From an uncultured Acetatifactor sp. (GTDB lineage Bacteria > Bacillota > Clostridia > Lachnospirales > Lachnospiraceae), in assembly GCA_910578215.1 (NCBI GenBank), contig CAJTPH010000034.1, positions 8,829 to 45,598 of the forward strand: a stretch of DNA of 36,770 nucleotides, in the 5' to 3' direction. Positions 7,606 to 16,023 of the stretch are shown piece after piece. The notes beneath the pieces were generated by a model that saw nothing but the letters and a program-made list of their open reading frames with translations, was not told the DNA's origin and did no database searches. Both the position numbers and the translations under genes were made by a program. The first letter of the stretch is position 1. Each line of letters starts with the position of its first letter.

Positions 7606-8389
7606 AACCATAGCTTTTACGAATAATAAAGGCGGAAGCGGCAAGACTACTACCTGCGCGAACCTGGGGTATTCCCTTTCCGCGCTTGGGAAAAGGGTAC
7701 TGCTGGTTGACGGCGATATGCAGATGAATCTCTCTCTTTCTTTTTTTCCGGAGGATGAGGTCCTGAAATTTGCCTCCGGGGAGAAAAATCTGTATACGGC
7801 TATGAAAAAGGAGGATGATCTGACGGATTACGTGGTGCATACTCCCTATGAAAACCTGGACCTGATTCCCTCCTCCACGCTGATGAGCGGTATCGAGTTC
7901 GAGCTTTTTACCAAGTGGCAGAGGGAGATGATCCTGAGCAGATCGCTGGCAGGACTGAAAGAGAAGGGCGGCTATGACTATATTTTGATCGACGCGCCGC
8001 CTACGCTGGGGGGCTGGGTGATGAATATTCTCTGTGCCTCCGATTTCTGTATTCTGCCCGTGGAGGCTTCTCCCTGGGGATTATTTGGCGTTGCGAATAT
8101 GTTTGAGTTCCTTGACAGCGTAAGGAAGCTTGCCCCGGGTCTGGAGCTTTTGGGTGTTGTTATCACCAAGATGGACGCCAGAAAAAATTACGGCAGGCAG
8201 ACCCTTGAGGTGCTTCATGAGTTTAAGGAGGTGACGGTGTTCGGCACCGTTATCAGAGTGGACAGCGAGATCGAATGGGCGCAGGATAACTCCAGGCCCG
8301 TTATGGTACATAAAAAGAGTTCCAGAAGCGCAGGAGAATACATGGAACTGGCTAAGGAGGTAGAGGAAAATGTCCGTAGGAGCAGGTAG
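7586..8389 (+). CDS. ParA/MinD-type ATPase, candidate microcompartment positioner
   Basis: 267 residues from the ATG at 7586; a TTG at 7559 is an alternative. The deviant Walker A KGGSGKTT (15-22) carries the signature lysine Lys15. Walker A' appears as DGDMQMN (42-48), with Met where most ParA proteins have Pro, and Walker B as ILIDAPP. These enzymes form ATP-dependent DNA-bound dimers that move plasmids, chromosomes or protein cargos on the nucleoid. The gene overlaps the DeoR gene by 20 bp and the next gene by 20 bp, so the three are translationally coupled. There is no chromosomal partner such as ParB or Noc here. Position and the disordered partner suggest cargo placement in the manner of McdA. 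Soj-like or plasmid-type functions cannot be excluded. Confidence 0.88.
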   Translation: MEGNAVKTIAFTNNKGGSGKTTTCANLGYSLSALGKRVLLVDGDMQMNLSLSFFPEDEVLKFASGEKNLYTAMKKEDDLTDYVVHTPYENLDLIPSSTLMSGIEFELFTKWQREMILSRSLAGLKEKGGYDYILIDAPPTLGGWVMNILCASDFCILPVEASPWGLFGVANMFEFLDSVRKLAPGLELLGVVITKMDARKNYGRQTLEVLHEFKEVTVFGTVIRVDSEIEWAQDNSRPVMVHKKSSRSAGEYMELAKEVEENVRRSR

Positions 8390-8891
8390 CATCAAAAGAG
8401 CGGCAAGGGCGGCAAACGCAGGGGAGTCTGTAAGCGCAGCGGAGGATGTAAGGCAGGAGGAAAAGGCGATGCCGGAGGATGGGGCAGAGAATAACGCAAT
8501 CTCCCAGAATGACATGCAAAACAGGGAAAAAGAAGCGCAGAATGAAAAGCAGAATGAAGAAATAAAGGCAGCCTCTGGAGAAGCGGCAAAAGAGACCGTA
8601 AAGAGGACAGGGGCTAAAAAGCAATCCGTAAAAAATACTGCGGCGGGAAATGGGAAAAAGACCTCGAAGGACGGTGACAAAAAGGCGGAAGATAAAAAAG
8701 CAGCCGCAAAAAAGGCCGGAGAGACAAAGGATGCAGGAAAGAAATCTGAGGCAGGAAAGAAGCAGCCCGCGGTCAAAGAGGGCGGCGCGGCAGCCGCAGA
8801 GAATGCAGGAAGGGGCGAAGCCCCGGCGAAGGCGGCAGGAAAATATGAGGCCTACGGCGTAGGGCAGGAGCTTCCGGTATATTTGATGTAG
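8370..8891 (+). CDS. Lys/Ala/Glu-rich disordered protein, candidate ParA partner (McdB-like logic)
   Basis: 173 residues, starting 20 bp inside the ParA gene behind AAGGAGGT. The short N-terminal block MSVGAGSIKRAARAA and the C-terminal tail YGVGQELPVYLM look like ordinary folded or motif sequence. The 140 residues between them are highly charged and low in complexity, with repeated KKAGE/KKSEAGKK/KKAED stretches and no hydrophobic core. That is a linear-motif, linker, linear-motif layout, as in disordered ParA adaptors. A basic N-terminal motif next to a ParA is often the piece that stimulates its ATPase. I recognise no family, and the function is inferred from position only. The gene is certainly translated-looking: good ribosome site and coupling, no competing frame. 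Confidence 0.75.
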   Translation: MSVGAGSIKRAARAANAGESVSAAEDVRQEEKAMPEDGAENNAISQNDMQNREKEAQNEKQNEEIKAASGEAAKETVKRTGAKKQSVKNTAAGNGKKTSKDGDKKAEDKKAAAKKAGETKDAGKKSEAGKKQPAVKEGGAAAAENAGRGEAPAKAAGKYEAYGVGQELPVYLM

Positions 8892-8989
8892 CTTCCGGCA
8901 AAACAGGGCATCGGCGGCGTCAGGTATTGGAAGGTATAATGGAATTGCGGGGCATAATAAACGGAGACGGATCATAAAAGGAGGTTGCC

Positions 8990-9427
8990 ATGGAACTGGA
9001 ACAATTGAGAAGCGATATGATGACGGCGATGAAGGCTCGTGACAAGGAGCGCAAGGACGCCATATCTTCGCTGGTGTCCGCGGTGAAGAAGGCGGCTATC
9101 GACGAGGGCTGCAGAGAGGATGTGCCCGCAGAGCTGGTGGACAGGGTGATCATCAAGGAGTTGAAGACGGTCAGGGAACAGCTTGATACCTGCCCCGAGG
9201 AACGGGCGGATTTGAGAGCGGAATACCAGCGGCGCTATGATGTGATTGCGGAATACGCCCCCAGGATGATGAGCGCGCAGGAGATAAAGAGCTATATAGA
9301 GGAGCATTTTGCAGAGCTTTTGGCGTCTAAGAATAAGGGGCAGATCATGAAGGCTGTCATGGGAGAGCTTAAGGGCAAGGCGGACGGCAAGGTCATCAAC
9401 GAGACGGTGGCGGAGCTGTGTAAATAA
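8990..9427 (+). CDS. yqeY: YqeY-like protein (GatB/YqeY domain)
   Basis: 145 residues typical of the YqeY family: MTAMKARDKERKDAISSLVSAVKKA at the start, then a helical bundle, and KGQIMKAVMGELKGKADGKVINETV at the end. The C-terminal domain resembles the tRNA-binding tail of GatB, and the molecular role is unproven. An AAGGAGGT ribosome site precedes the ATG. It follows the disordered protein gene by 98 bp and a terminator ends the unit right after it. It is a housekeeping gene elsewhere, so its link to the compartment may be accidental. Confidence 0.92.
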   Translation: MELEQLRSDMMTAMKARDKERKDAISSLVSAVKKAAIDEGCREDVPAELVDRVIIKELKTVREQLDTCPEERADLRAEYQRRYDVIAEYAPRMMSAQEIKSYIEEHFAELLASKNKGQIMKAVMGELKGKADGKVINETVAELCK

Positions 9428-9436
9428 CGGACTGTC

Positions 9437-9484
9437 AAACGGACCCGGCGCGGGAAATTTCCCCTGCAGGGTCCGTTTTTTATA
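9437..9484 (+). terminator. Rho-independent terminator after yqeY
   Basis: AAACGGACCC pairs with GGGTCCGTTT, enclosing a second inner stem (CGGGAAA/TTTCCC), and a T-run follows. This closes the transcript that includes the microcompartment genes and yqeY. Confidence 0.85.
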
Positions 9485-9630
9485 TAGAGCCCGCCTTGCA
9501 GCTCTGGAAAAATATTGTGATTTTAGTAGCAGATGGCCAGCTCAGCGACACTGATCAGCTTTCCGCGTAAATCAATTTCAGAAGCTTTTTTCATGAGACC
9601 ATGTGCCTTAAAAAATTAATACAAATTTAA
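9485..9630. other. Gap between yqeY terminator and citrate synthase promoter
   Basis: No convincing gene is seen. A 23-codon minus-strand frame runs from ATG at 9594 to a stop at 9523 (peptide MKKASEIDLRGKLISVAELA plus three residues). It reads like real protein sequence but has only a weak ribosome site, so it may be the remnant of a longer gene or chance. Confidence 0.3.
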
Positions 9631-9660
9631 TTGACATATTTACCCTGGAAAAGATATTAT
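9631..9660 (+). promoter_or_regulatory. Sigma-A-type promoter for citrate synthase
   Basis: TTGACA at 9631-9636 and TATTAT at 9655-9660 with an 18-base spacer, in an AT-rich stretch. It implies a leader of about 200 bases before the TTG start at 9866. Confidence 0.65.
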
Positions 9661-9792
9661 ATTTAATAAGCCTTTCTGTTTCGCGTCACAGCGATACAGC
9701 GACAAATAAAATCCGGAGACGGGGGACGGAAAAAGCCGCCGTGCCGCTTTCAGGCCAGAGTAATCCGGGTGGTTTTCCAAAGTAATCGAAAT

Positions 9793-9809
9793 TGTGGAAT
9801 TCTTCCACA
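9793..9809 (+). promoter_or_regulatory. Perfect inverted repeat in the citrate synthase leader
   Basis: TGTGGAA-TTC-TTCCACA is a perfect 7-bp inverted repeat about 57 bases before the start codon and 130 downstream of the promoter. It could be an operator roadblock or an RNA hairpin; the regulator is unknown. Confidence 0.45.
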
Positions 9810-9865
9810 GGATACAGCAAATCAGCACAGGAAAATAATGTTTTGAGGAGAAGGGGGTATTTTTA

Positions 9866-11215
9866 TTGAAGAAAAACGAATTATTATTTAATGATTATGC
9901 AAAGTTATGCAGGGAGGCAGACAGGCTGGAGCCGGAGCTTTTTGACAGGTACGAGGTTCAGAGGGGGCTGCGCGACAAAAACGGAAACGGTGTGGTGACG
10001 GGGCTTACCAATATTTCCCATATCGAGTCCTTTAAAATGGAAAACGGTGTGAAAATGCCCTGCGAGGGCAAGCTGTGGTATCGGGGCTATGACTGTATAG
10101 AGCTTGTAAAGGGATTCCGGAAAAAGCGCTTCGGCTTTGAGGAGGTGGGGTATCTGCTCCTGTTCGGAGAACTGCCCAACGAAGCGCAGCTCAAGGAATA
10201 TCAGGAGATGCTGGCAGCGAGCAGAACCCTTCCCACAAATTTTACCAGGGATGTGGTCATGAAGGCGCCCAGCAGCGATATTATGAATTCTCTCACAAGG
10301 AGCGTTCTGACGCTGGCTTCCTATGACAAGAGCTGCAGCGATACATCCGTGGAGAATGTGCTGCGTCAGTGTATGGGGCTGATCAGCGTATTTCCCATGC
10401 TGGCCGTCTACGGATATCACGCTTACAACCATTACCAGAACGACGAGAGCATGTACATACACAGACCCTCCAGGAAGCTTTCAACCGCGGAAAACCTTCT
10501 GATGATGCTGCGCCCGGACAGGAAATATACCGAGCTGGAGGCAAGGGTGCTGGATATTGCTCTGGTGCTTCATATGGAGCACGGCGGCGGAAACAATTCC
10601 ACCTTTACCACCCGTGTGGTGACGTCCTCAGGGTCCGACACCTATTCCGTCATTGCGGCGGCGCTTTCCTCCCTTAAGGGACCCAAGCACGGCGGCGCAA
10701 ATATCAAGGTCGTGGAAATGATGCGGGATATCGAAGCAAACGTGTCCGACTGGGAGGACGAGGAGGCTGTCAGAAGCTATCTGAAAAAAATTCTGAATAA
10801 AGAGGCCTTTGACAAAAAGGGGCTGATCTATGGAATGGGGCACGCGGTCTATTCTCTGTCCGATCCCAGAGCTCAAGTGTTTAAGGGCTTCGTGCAGCAG
10901 CTTGCTGCCGCAAAGGGCAGAGACAGGGATTTTGCGCTGTATTCCATGATCGAGAGGCTCGCGCCCCAGGTGATCTCCGAGAAAGCGCGTATCTACAAGG
11001 GTGTCAGTGCAAATGTGGATTTTTACAGCGGATTTGTGTACAGCATGCTGGAGATACCGCTGGAAATGTATACCCCTATTTTTGCCATAGCCAGGATTGT
11101 GGGCTGGAGCGCTCACAGGCTGGAGGAGCTGATCAATATGGATAAAATTATCCGCCCTGCTTACAAAAGCGTTATGCGGGAACGTGAATATATAGACATG
11201 GAATGCAGAAACTAA
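9866..11215 (+). CDS. Citrate synthase (clostridial type)
   Basis: 449 residues, starting at TTG behind the strong GAGGAGAAGGGGG site. It condenses oxaloacetate and acetyl-CoA to citrate for glutamate synthesis. The substrate and catalytic histidine motifs are visible: MEHGGGNNSTFTTR, KGPKHGGAN and GMGHAVYSLSDPRA, the last with the C-terminal catalytic Asp region further on (VDFYSG). An N-terminal extension with GLTNISHIESFKMENG followed by GKLWYRGYD is typical of the clostridial/methylcitrate branch. 2-Methylcitrate synthase is an alternative, and with a propanediol compartment nearby propionyl-CoA would be available. No prpB or prpD gene is present, so citrate synthase is preferred. Confidence 0.9.
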   Translation: MKKNELLFNDYAKLCREADRLEPELFDRYEVQRGLRDKNGNGVVTGLTNISHIESFKMENGVKMPCEGKLWYRGYDCIELVKGFRKKRFGFEEVGYLLLFGELPNEAQLKEYQEMLAASRTLPTNFTRDVVMKAPSSDIMNSLTRSVLTLASYDKSCSDTSVENVLRQCMGLISVFPMLAVYGYHAYNHYQNDESMYIHRPSRKLSTAENLLMMLRPDRKYTELEARVLDIALVLHMEHGGGNNSTFTTRVVTSSGSDTYSVIAAALSSLKGPKHGGANIKVVEMMRDIEANVSDWEDEEAVRSYLKKILNKEAFDKKGLIYGMGHAVYSLSDPRAQVFKGFVQQLAAAKGRDRDFALYSMIERLAPQVISEKARIYKGVSANVDFYSGFVYSMLEIPLEMYTPIFAIARIVGWSAHRLEELINMDKIIRPAYKSVMREREYIDMECRN

Positions 11216-11315
11216 GGCGAAGTGTATAAGGCGGACAGATTTTAACACAGCCGACTGTCTGTGCCGTCTTCGGCGGCATGGACGCAAAGACTTGAGATGA
11301 ATTAAGGTGGTAGCC

Positions 11316-12497
11316 ATGGGAACTGTGCTGGATTATCTAAAAAAATACGGAGACTGCTCTTTTAAGGAAATGCCTATGACGGAGGTTGACAGCCTTGCGC
11401 TGTGCCAGCTTTCCTATTTGAAATTTGACGGTATGGTGCCGGGGCTTCGGGACGACCGGCCTTCGGTGGAGCTTAGAAGCCTGGTGGATCACCCGGACTT
11501 TGAGCAGCTTTTTGCGGATACCAGGTACGAGAAGGTAAACAGGGAGCTGTTTAACAATATGCTGGCGGGAAAGCGGTTTGGCAGCTTAAAGCTGAACTGC
11601 TATGTAAACATTATCGTTCAGAAGTGGGAGACCCAGTTTTCGGCGGTTACCTTCATTCTGGATGACGGAACGGTTTATGTGGCATACCGCGGCACAGACG
11701 AGAGCATTGTGGGCTGGAAGGAGGACTTTAATATGGCGTTCCTTTCGCCGGTGCCCGGCCAGGAGATGAGCGTGGATTATCTGAATACGGCCGCATCGCG
11801 GATACGCGGTTCCTTTTATGTGGGCGGGCATTCCAAGGGCGGAAATCTGGCGGTTTACAGCGCCATGAACTGCAGACGGGAGGTGCTGGAGAGGATCGTC
11901 AAGATTTTCAGCATGGATGGACCGGGCTTTCGTCCGGAGGTGCTGGAGAAGTGCCGGTTTGATCTGATAGCGGACAGGGTCGTCAAGATTCTTCCACATT
12001 CCTCCCTGGTGGGGATGCTGTTTGAGTCCAACATGAATTTTCAGGTAGTGGAGAGCAAAACCTTTGGGCTTTTGCAGCATGATCCCTATACATGGAAGGT
12101 GGAGGATACACATTTGGTCCGCGCCGATGCCCTGTATGAGCGCAGGAAGCAGATGGACAACACTCTGAACGAATGGATACTGTCTCTGGACGAGCAGCAG
12201 CTGCGTATTTTTGTGGATACGCTGTTTCAGGTGATTTCCGCCTCCAAAGCCGATAATCTGATAGATTTTACGGCGGAGTGGCGGCGAAGCATGAACGGGA
12301 TTGTGGCAGCACTGAAGGACATCGACGAGGAGACGGCAGGCATTCTGAAGAAGATAGTAAAGTCGCTGTTTGTGATCGCCAGCACAAACAGGAAAAAGGA
12401 GGCAGCCTCCAGGAAAGAAGCTACCTTGAACAGGCTTGCGGCCAGGCAGAAGCCAGCGAAACAAAACAGGACAAAACCTTCTGCCCGGAAAGCATAG
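11316..12497 (+). CDS. DUF2974 (Mbeg1-like) alpha/beta hydrolase
   Basis: 393 residues from the ATG at 11316, chosen because AAGGTGG lies 5 bases upstream; an upstream GTG lies inside that site. The nucleophile elbow GGHSKGG puts Ser173 in place, and AYRGTDESIVGWKED supplies the oxyanion/lid region, so a lipase-like serine hydrolase is expected. The C-terminal 40 residues are very basic (RKKEAASRKEATLN, KPAKQNRTKPSARKA) and may be unstructured. There is no signal peptide. The substrate is unknown for this family. The last 77 bp overlap tail-to-tail with the next gene. Confidence 0.88.
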   Translation: MGTVLDYLKKYGDCSFKEMPMTEVDSLALCQLSYLKFDGMVPGLRDDRPSVELRSLVDHPDFEQLFADTRYEKVNRELFNNMLAGKRFGSLKLNCYVNIIVQKWETQFSAVTFILDDGTVYVAYRGTDESIVGWKEDFNMAFLSPVPGQEMSVDYLNTAASRIRGSFYVGGHSKGGNLAVYSAMNCRREVLERIVKIFSMDGPGFRPEVLEKCRFDLIADRVVKILPHSSLVGMLFESNMNFQVVESKTFGLLQHDPYTWKVEDTHLVRADALYERRKQMDNTLNEWILSLDEQQLRIFVDTLFQVISASKADNLIDFTAEWRRSMNGIVAALKDIDEETAGILKKIVKSLFVIASTNRKKEAASRKEATLNRLAARQKPAKQNRTKPSARKA

Positions 12498-13080
12498 CCT
12501 TTTTTTCGTCGATTCGCTCGGGATGCCATTGAACGCCTAGGATGGGCAGCGTGACGTGGGCGATGGCTTCGATACAGCCGTCGGCCGGGCAGGTCTGAAC
12601 TGCGCACAGACCGTTTCCCAGCCTGCCTATGGATTGGTGGTGGGCGCTGTTTACAATGCATTCTTTGCCGTACAGCTCATACAGCCATGAGCCCCGGGCA
12701 ATGACCGTGGAGTGATATTGGTCGCCGTCTGCGTATTTGTGAAGGTCCGCGGTGGGCATATCCTGTATAATGGTCCCGCCCAGCCCCACGTTGATGATCT
12801 GCAGCCCCTTGCAGATGCCAAGCACGGGGAGCCCTTTTTTCACGGCAAAATCAAGGGCCTGAAGCTGCAGGATGTCTAATTCCGTATCCACATTTTTGGA
12901 ACCTCTGTTTTTCTCCCCGAAAAAGGCCGGCGTGATGTCGCCTCCGCCCGGCAGGAGCAGCGCGTCACAGCCGGTAACCTCCCCAAGATTCAGCGTGACG
13001 CAGGGGTCCAAATTCATTCCCCTCACATATTGAACATAATTATTTGTCTCTGTTATTTTCCCGACGATTGCAATTCGCAT
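12421..13080 (-). CDS. Class I glutamine amidotransferase-like hydrolase (peptidase C26)
   Basis: 219 residues of the gamma-glutamyl-gamma-aminobutyrate hydrolase (PuuD) type, which cleaves gamma-glutamyl bonds. The nucleophile is the Cys in LGICKGLQ, and the His/Glu pair is in GVQWHPE. LLLPGGGDITPAFFGE is the family oxyanion region. The protein is about 30 residues shorter than typical PuuD and its last 25 residues (SCFVSLASAWPQACSR) are encoded by DNA that also encodes the basic tail of the DUF2974 protein. The end may therefore be a read-through into the opposite gene. No puu genes are near, so the substrate is open. Confidence 0.85.
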   Translation of the reverse strand: MRIAIVGKITETNNYVQYVRGMNLDPCVTLNLGEVTGCDALLLPGGGDITPAFFGEKNRGSKNVDTELDILQLQALDFAVKKGLPVLGICKGLQIINVGLGGTIIQDMPTADLHKYADGDQYHSTVIARGSWLYELYGKECIVNSAHHQSIGRLGNGLCAVQTCPADGCIEAIAHVTLPILGVQWHPERIDEKKAMLSGQKVLSCFVSLASAWPQACSR

Positions 13081-13302
13081 GGCGGCCTCAAAAAAATATT
13101 TTTTATAAATGTATGCAGGCAGCTTTAAATTTTGTACACTTTAGCTTAAGGTAATTTTTGCATTGGGCGCTTTTTGCATAAGATGCTTTTTATATAAAGA
13201 TACTTCTGGCAGGAGGCTTTTTTGTATTGGGATTTTTTCGTCGGCGTCTTTGATATTAAATATTTTTTGGAAAAGACACTTTAACGGACGGGAAAAATCT
13301 GT

Positions 13303-13308
13303 TAGAAT
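13303..13308 (+). promoter_or_regulatory. Possible extended -10 element for the YfhO gene
   Basis: TG-T-TAGAAT forms an extended -10 (TAGAAT at 13303) 36 bases before the start codon; no good -35 is seen. The rest of 13081-13302 is AT-rich with T-runs and holds no gene. Confidence 0.35.
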
Positions 13309-13344
13309 ATGGTAGCGGGGTTCCGCGGTGGAGCAGGAGTAATC

Positions 13345-15930
13345 ATGAGTGACTTAGAAGTAGTGAAAAACCGGGATGCGGGAATCGAAGGCGTGCGGAA
13401 TTGGAATATAAAAAAGACTGCAGGAGCGCTTTCCTTCCTGCTGCCGGTAATAATAATGCTTGTACTTTTTGGGGTGAAGGGTATTTATCCCTTTGGTGAC
13501 AGATCGTTTTTGTCAGGTGACCTTTACCATCAGTACATGCCCTTTTTCAGAGAGCTTGTGCATAAGGTCAGGGCAGGCGAAAGCCTGAGCTTTTCTTATC
13601 ATGTGGGAATCGGGTCCAATTTTCTGGCGCTGTTTGTCTATTATCTGGCCAGCCCTTTGCACCTTTTCGGGCTGTTGGTTCCGGAAAGCTTTCTGATAGA
13701 GTTTTTGAGCTATCTGATCGTTTTGAAAACCGGTCTTTGCGGGCTTACCTGTTTTGTGTATCTGGAAAAGCATTTTCAGCGCGAAAAGGCGGAGGCAGAC
13801 GGAGCGGCGGATATAGGAGCGGTTTTATTTGCCTGCTTTTATGCCCTGTCCGGTTTTATGGCGGCGTACAATTACAATATCATGTGGGTGGACTGTGTGG
13901 TGCTGCTGCCGCTGATCGTGCTGGGGCTGGAACGCCTGGTGAAGGAAGGGCGCTGCGGGCTGTACTGCGTTGCCCTGGGCTTGTCCATTTTTACCAATTT
14001 CTATATTTCCATTATGATATGCATTTTCCTGGTGCTGTATTTTTGCATACTTCTGGTGACAAATAAGCATCGCCTGCGAAGCATCGGCTATTTTGGGCTG
14101 TCCTCGCTCTTGGCAGGGGGAATGGCGTCGGTGCTTCTGATTCCGGAGGTGCTTGCGCTTTTGGAGACGGATTTTGGCGACATGGATTTTCCCAAAATCC
14201 TGGAGTCTTACTTTTCCGTTCTGGATATGCTTGCAAGGCACTGTATGTGTGTTTTTACCGAACGGGGGCTGGATCATTGGCCTAATATCTACTGCGGCAG
14301 CGCCGTATTGATGCTGGTGCCCTTATATTTGATGAACCGGAGGATCTCCATCAGAGAAAAGTTCTGCCGGATGGCGCTTTGCGGGTTTATGCTCTTAAGC
14401 TTTGGGACAAATATTCTGGACTTTATCTGGCACGGACTGAATTATCCGGATTCCCTGCCGGCGAGACAGTCGTTTATCTATATTTTTCTGGTGCTGGGCA
14501 TGTGCTATGAGGCGTACCTTCATGTGAAGGAGACGGACGCGCAGCATATATTGTACGGATTTCTTGCGGCGGCGGTTTTTATTCTGTTCTGTGAAAGGTT
14601 TGTGAAGCATGAGGATTTTGAACCCGGCGTGAAGCTCCTGACATTGATTTTTATCAGCGTCTATGCCGTGCTGCTGTATCTGTACCGGACCAGGGATGCA
14701 GGCGCCGAAGCGTCTGGAGACGGGAAAAGAAAGCGGGTACGCCGAGGTCTTGCCATCATGGCGGTTCTTATGGTGGCTTTGGAGAGCGGCATCAATACCT
14801 GGGACACCAGCATCGCAACCGTGAGCAGAAGCGCATATCTGGAGCCGTTGGAGGATTACAGGGCGCTGTATGAATCCGTAAGAGAGCGGGACACGGAGTT
14901 TTACAGGGTGGAGAAGTTCAGCAGAAGGACGAACAATGACGGTACGCTGGCGGGATTTCCCACGGCAAGCGTCTTTTCTTCCACGATGAATTCGTATGTG
15001 ATGGATATGTACCGGCTTTTGGGAATGCGTCACAGCAAGGTATTTTACTGCTTTGACGGCGCTACGGCGCTGGTCTCGGCCATGCTGAACGTAAATTATA
15101 TGTTCGGCGAGTCGGAAAAGTATGAAAATTCCCTGTATACGCTGTCAGGTCACAGCGGGGATATATATCTGTATAAGTGCAATGCAACGCTTCCCTTCGG
15201 CTATGTGGCGCCCCTGGGGTTCGATCTGCCGCAGGAGCATCAGGACAACGGCATCCGGGTCCAGGAGGAGCTGATAGAGAACCTGGGAATCCAAAGGAAG
15301 CTGTTTGCCAGGGCAAACGCCGTCAGCCGGGGGGACGACCTGGAATTTACGCCCAAGAAGGGCGGCATATATTATGCCATGCTTACAGCCGGCGGCATAG
15401 GCAGGGTTGATTATATCGGAGGCGGCACGGAGGAGGAGTCTTTTCGGGATTTAAGCTACGGCTCTGTCCTGTACCTGGGTTATCTGGAGAAGGATCAGAC
15501 CATAACCCTTGCCAATGGGTCCGGGGACGACGCTCTCCTCAGATTGAACATGGAAATCTACCGAATGGATGAGGAGACGCTGGCTGAGGCGTTGGAGCTG
15601 CTTTCCGCCCGCCATATGGAAAATGTGGAATGGGAGAGCGACCGCATCAAGGGTGACCTTACCCTGACGGAACCCGGACGCCTGATTTTGTCCGTGCCCT
15701 ATGAGGCGGGATGGACCGTGCTGGTGAACGGAAAAGAGACGGAAGGGGAGCTGTTCGGCGGGTGCCTGATGGCGTTTGATCTGGAGCCGGGAGAATACAG
15801 CCTTGAGATGACCTATGTGCCGGCGGGAACGGGGGCAGGACTGGCGGTGAGCGCTGTCAGTATCGTGTTGTTTGCGGTGTTTATGCTGATTTTGAAGAAA
15901 ATACGCAGCGGGGCATTCAAATCCGGATGA
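13345..15930 (+). CDS. YfhO-family polytopic membrane protein
   Basis: 861 residues from ATG 13345 behind CAGGAG. About twelve hydrophobic segments fill the first 500 residues. The motif SGDLYHQYMPFFRELVHKVRAGE in the first extracytoplasmic loop is the YfhO signature, a GT-C-like arrangement that suggests a polyprenyl-phosphate-sugar glycosyltransferase. YfhO proteins modify lipoteichoic acid or other cell-wall polymers in Firmicutes. The C-terminal 350 residues are a soluble extracytoplasmic region (Tyr/Glu-rich beta-type) before a last membrane helix and a basic end. The acceptor is not known here. A terminator follows immediately. Confidence 0.92.
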   Translation: MSDLEVVKNRDAGIEGVRNWNIKKTAGALSFLLPVIIMLVLFGVKGIYPFGDRSFLSGDLYHQYMPFFRELVHKVRAGESLSFSYHVGIGSNFLALFVYYLASPLHLFGLLVPESFLIEFLSYLIVLKTGLCGLTCFVYLEKHFQREKAEADGAADIGAVLFACFYALSGFMAAYNYNIMWVDCVVLLPLIVLGLERLVKEGRCGLYCVALGLSIFTNFYISIMICIFLVLYFCILLVTNKHRLRSIGYFGLSSLLAGGMASVLLIPEVLALLETDFGDMDFPKILESYFSVLDMLARHCMCVFTERGLDHWPNIYCGSAVLMLVPLYLMNRRISIREKFCRMALCGFMLLSFGTNILDFIWHGLNYPDSLPARQSFIYIFLVLGMCYEAYLHVKETDAQHILYGFLAAAVFILFCERFVKHEDFEPGVKLLTLIFISVYAVLLYLYRTRDAGAEASGDGKRKRVRRGLAIMAVLMVALESGINTWDTSIATVSRSAYLEPLEDYRALYESVRERDTEFYRVEKFSRRTNNDGTLAGFPTASVFSSTMNSYVMDMYRLLGMRHSKVFYCFDGATALVSAMLNVNYMFGESEKYENSLYTLSGHSGDIYLYKCNATLPFGYVAPLGFDLPQEHQDNGIRVQEELIENLGIQRKLFARANAVSRGDDLEFTPKKGGIYYAMLTAGGIGRVDYIGGGTEEESFRDLSYGSVLYLGYLEKDQTITLANGSGDDALLRLNMEIYRMDEETLAEALELLSARHMENVEWESDRIKGDLTLTEPGRLILSVPYEAGWTVLVNGKETEGELFGGCLMAFDLEPGEYSLEMTYVPAGTGAGLAVSAVSIVLFAVFMLILKKIRSGAFKSG

Positions 15931-15957
15931 AAAACGCCGCAGTTTAGGCGTTTTTCC
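15930..15957 (+). terminator. Terminator after the YfhO gene
   Basis: AAAAACGCC and GGCGTTTTT form a 9-bp stem around an 8-base loop, starting at the stop codon; the T-run is part of the stem. Confidence 0.75.
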
Positions 15958-16023
15958 GTGTGAGACTTAGAACTTCTTCGCGAAACAGCCTTTGCTGTGA
16001 GCAATTAGAAGTTCTTCTCACAC
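15958..16023. repeat. Long nested inverted repeat between convergent genes
   Basis: GTGTGAG (15958-15964) pairs with CTCACAC (16017-16023), AGAACTTCT (15969-15977) pairs with AGAAGTTCT (16006-16014), and an inner ACAGC/GCTGT hairpin sits at the centre. This makes a 66-bp cruciform-capable structure filling the gap to the minus-strand gene. It probably ends or stabilises both transcripts. Confidence 0.55.

Noticed and set aside
9661..9865. Known riboswitch in the citrate synthase leader
   Set aside because: The leader did not match any riboswitch core I know; only a simple inverted repeat is clear.
13081..13302. T-rich near-repeats before the YfhO gene (gcttttt motifs)
   Set aside because: They look like AT-rich promoter-region composition and do not align as true repeats.
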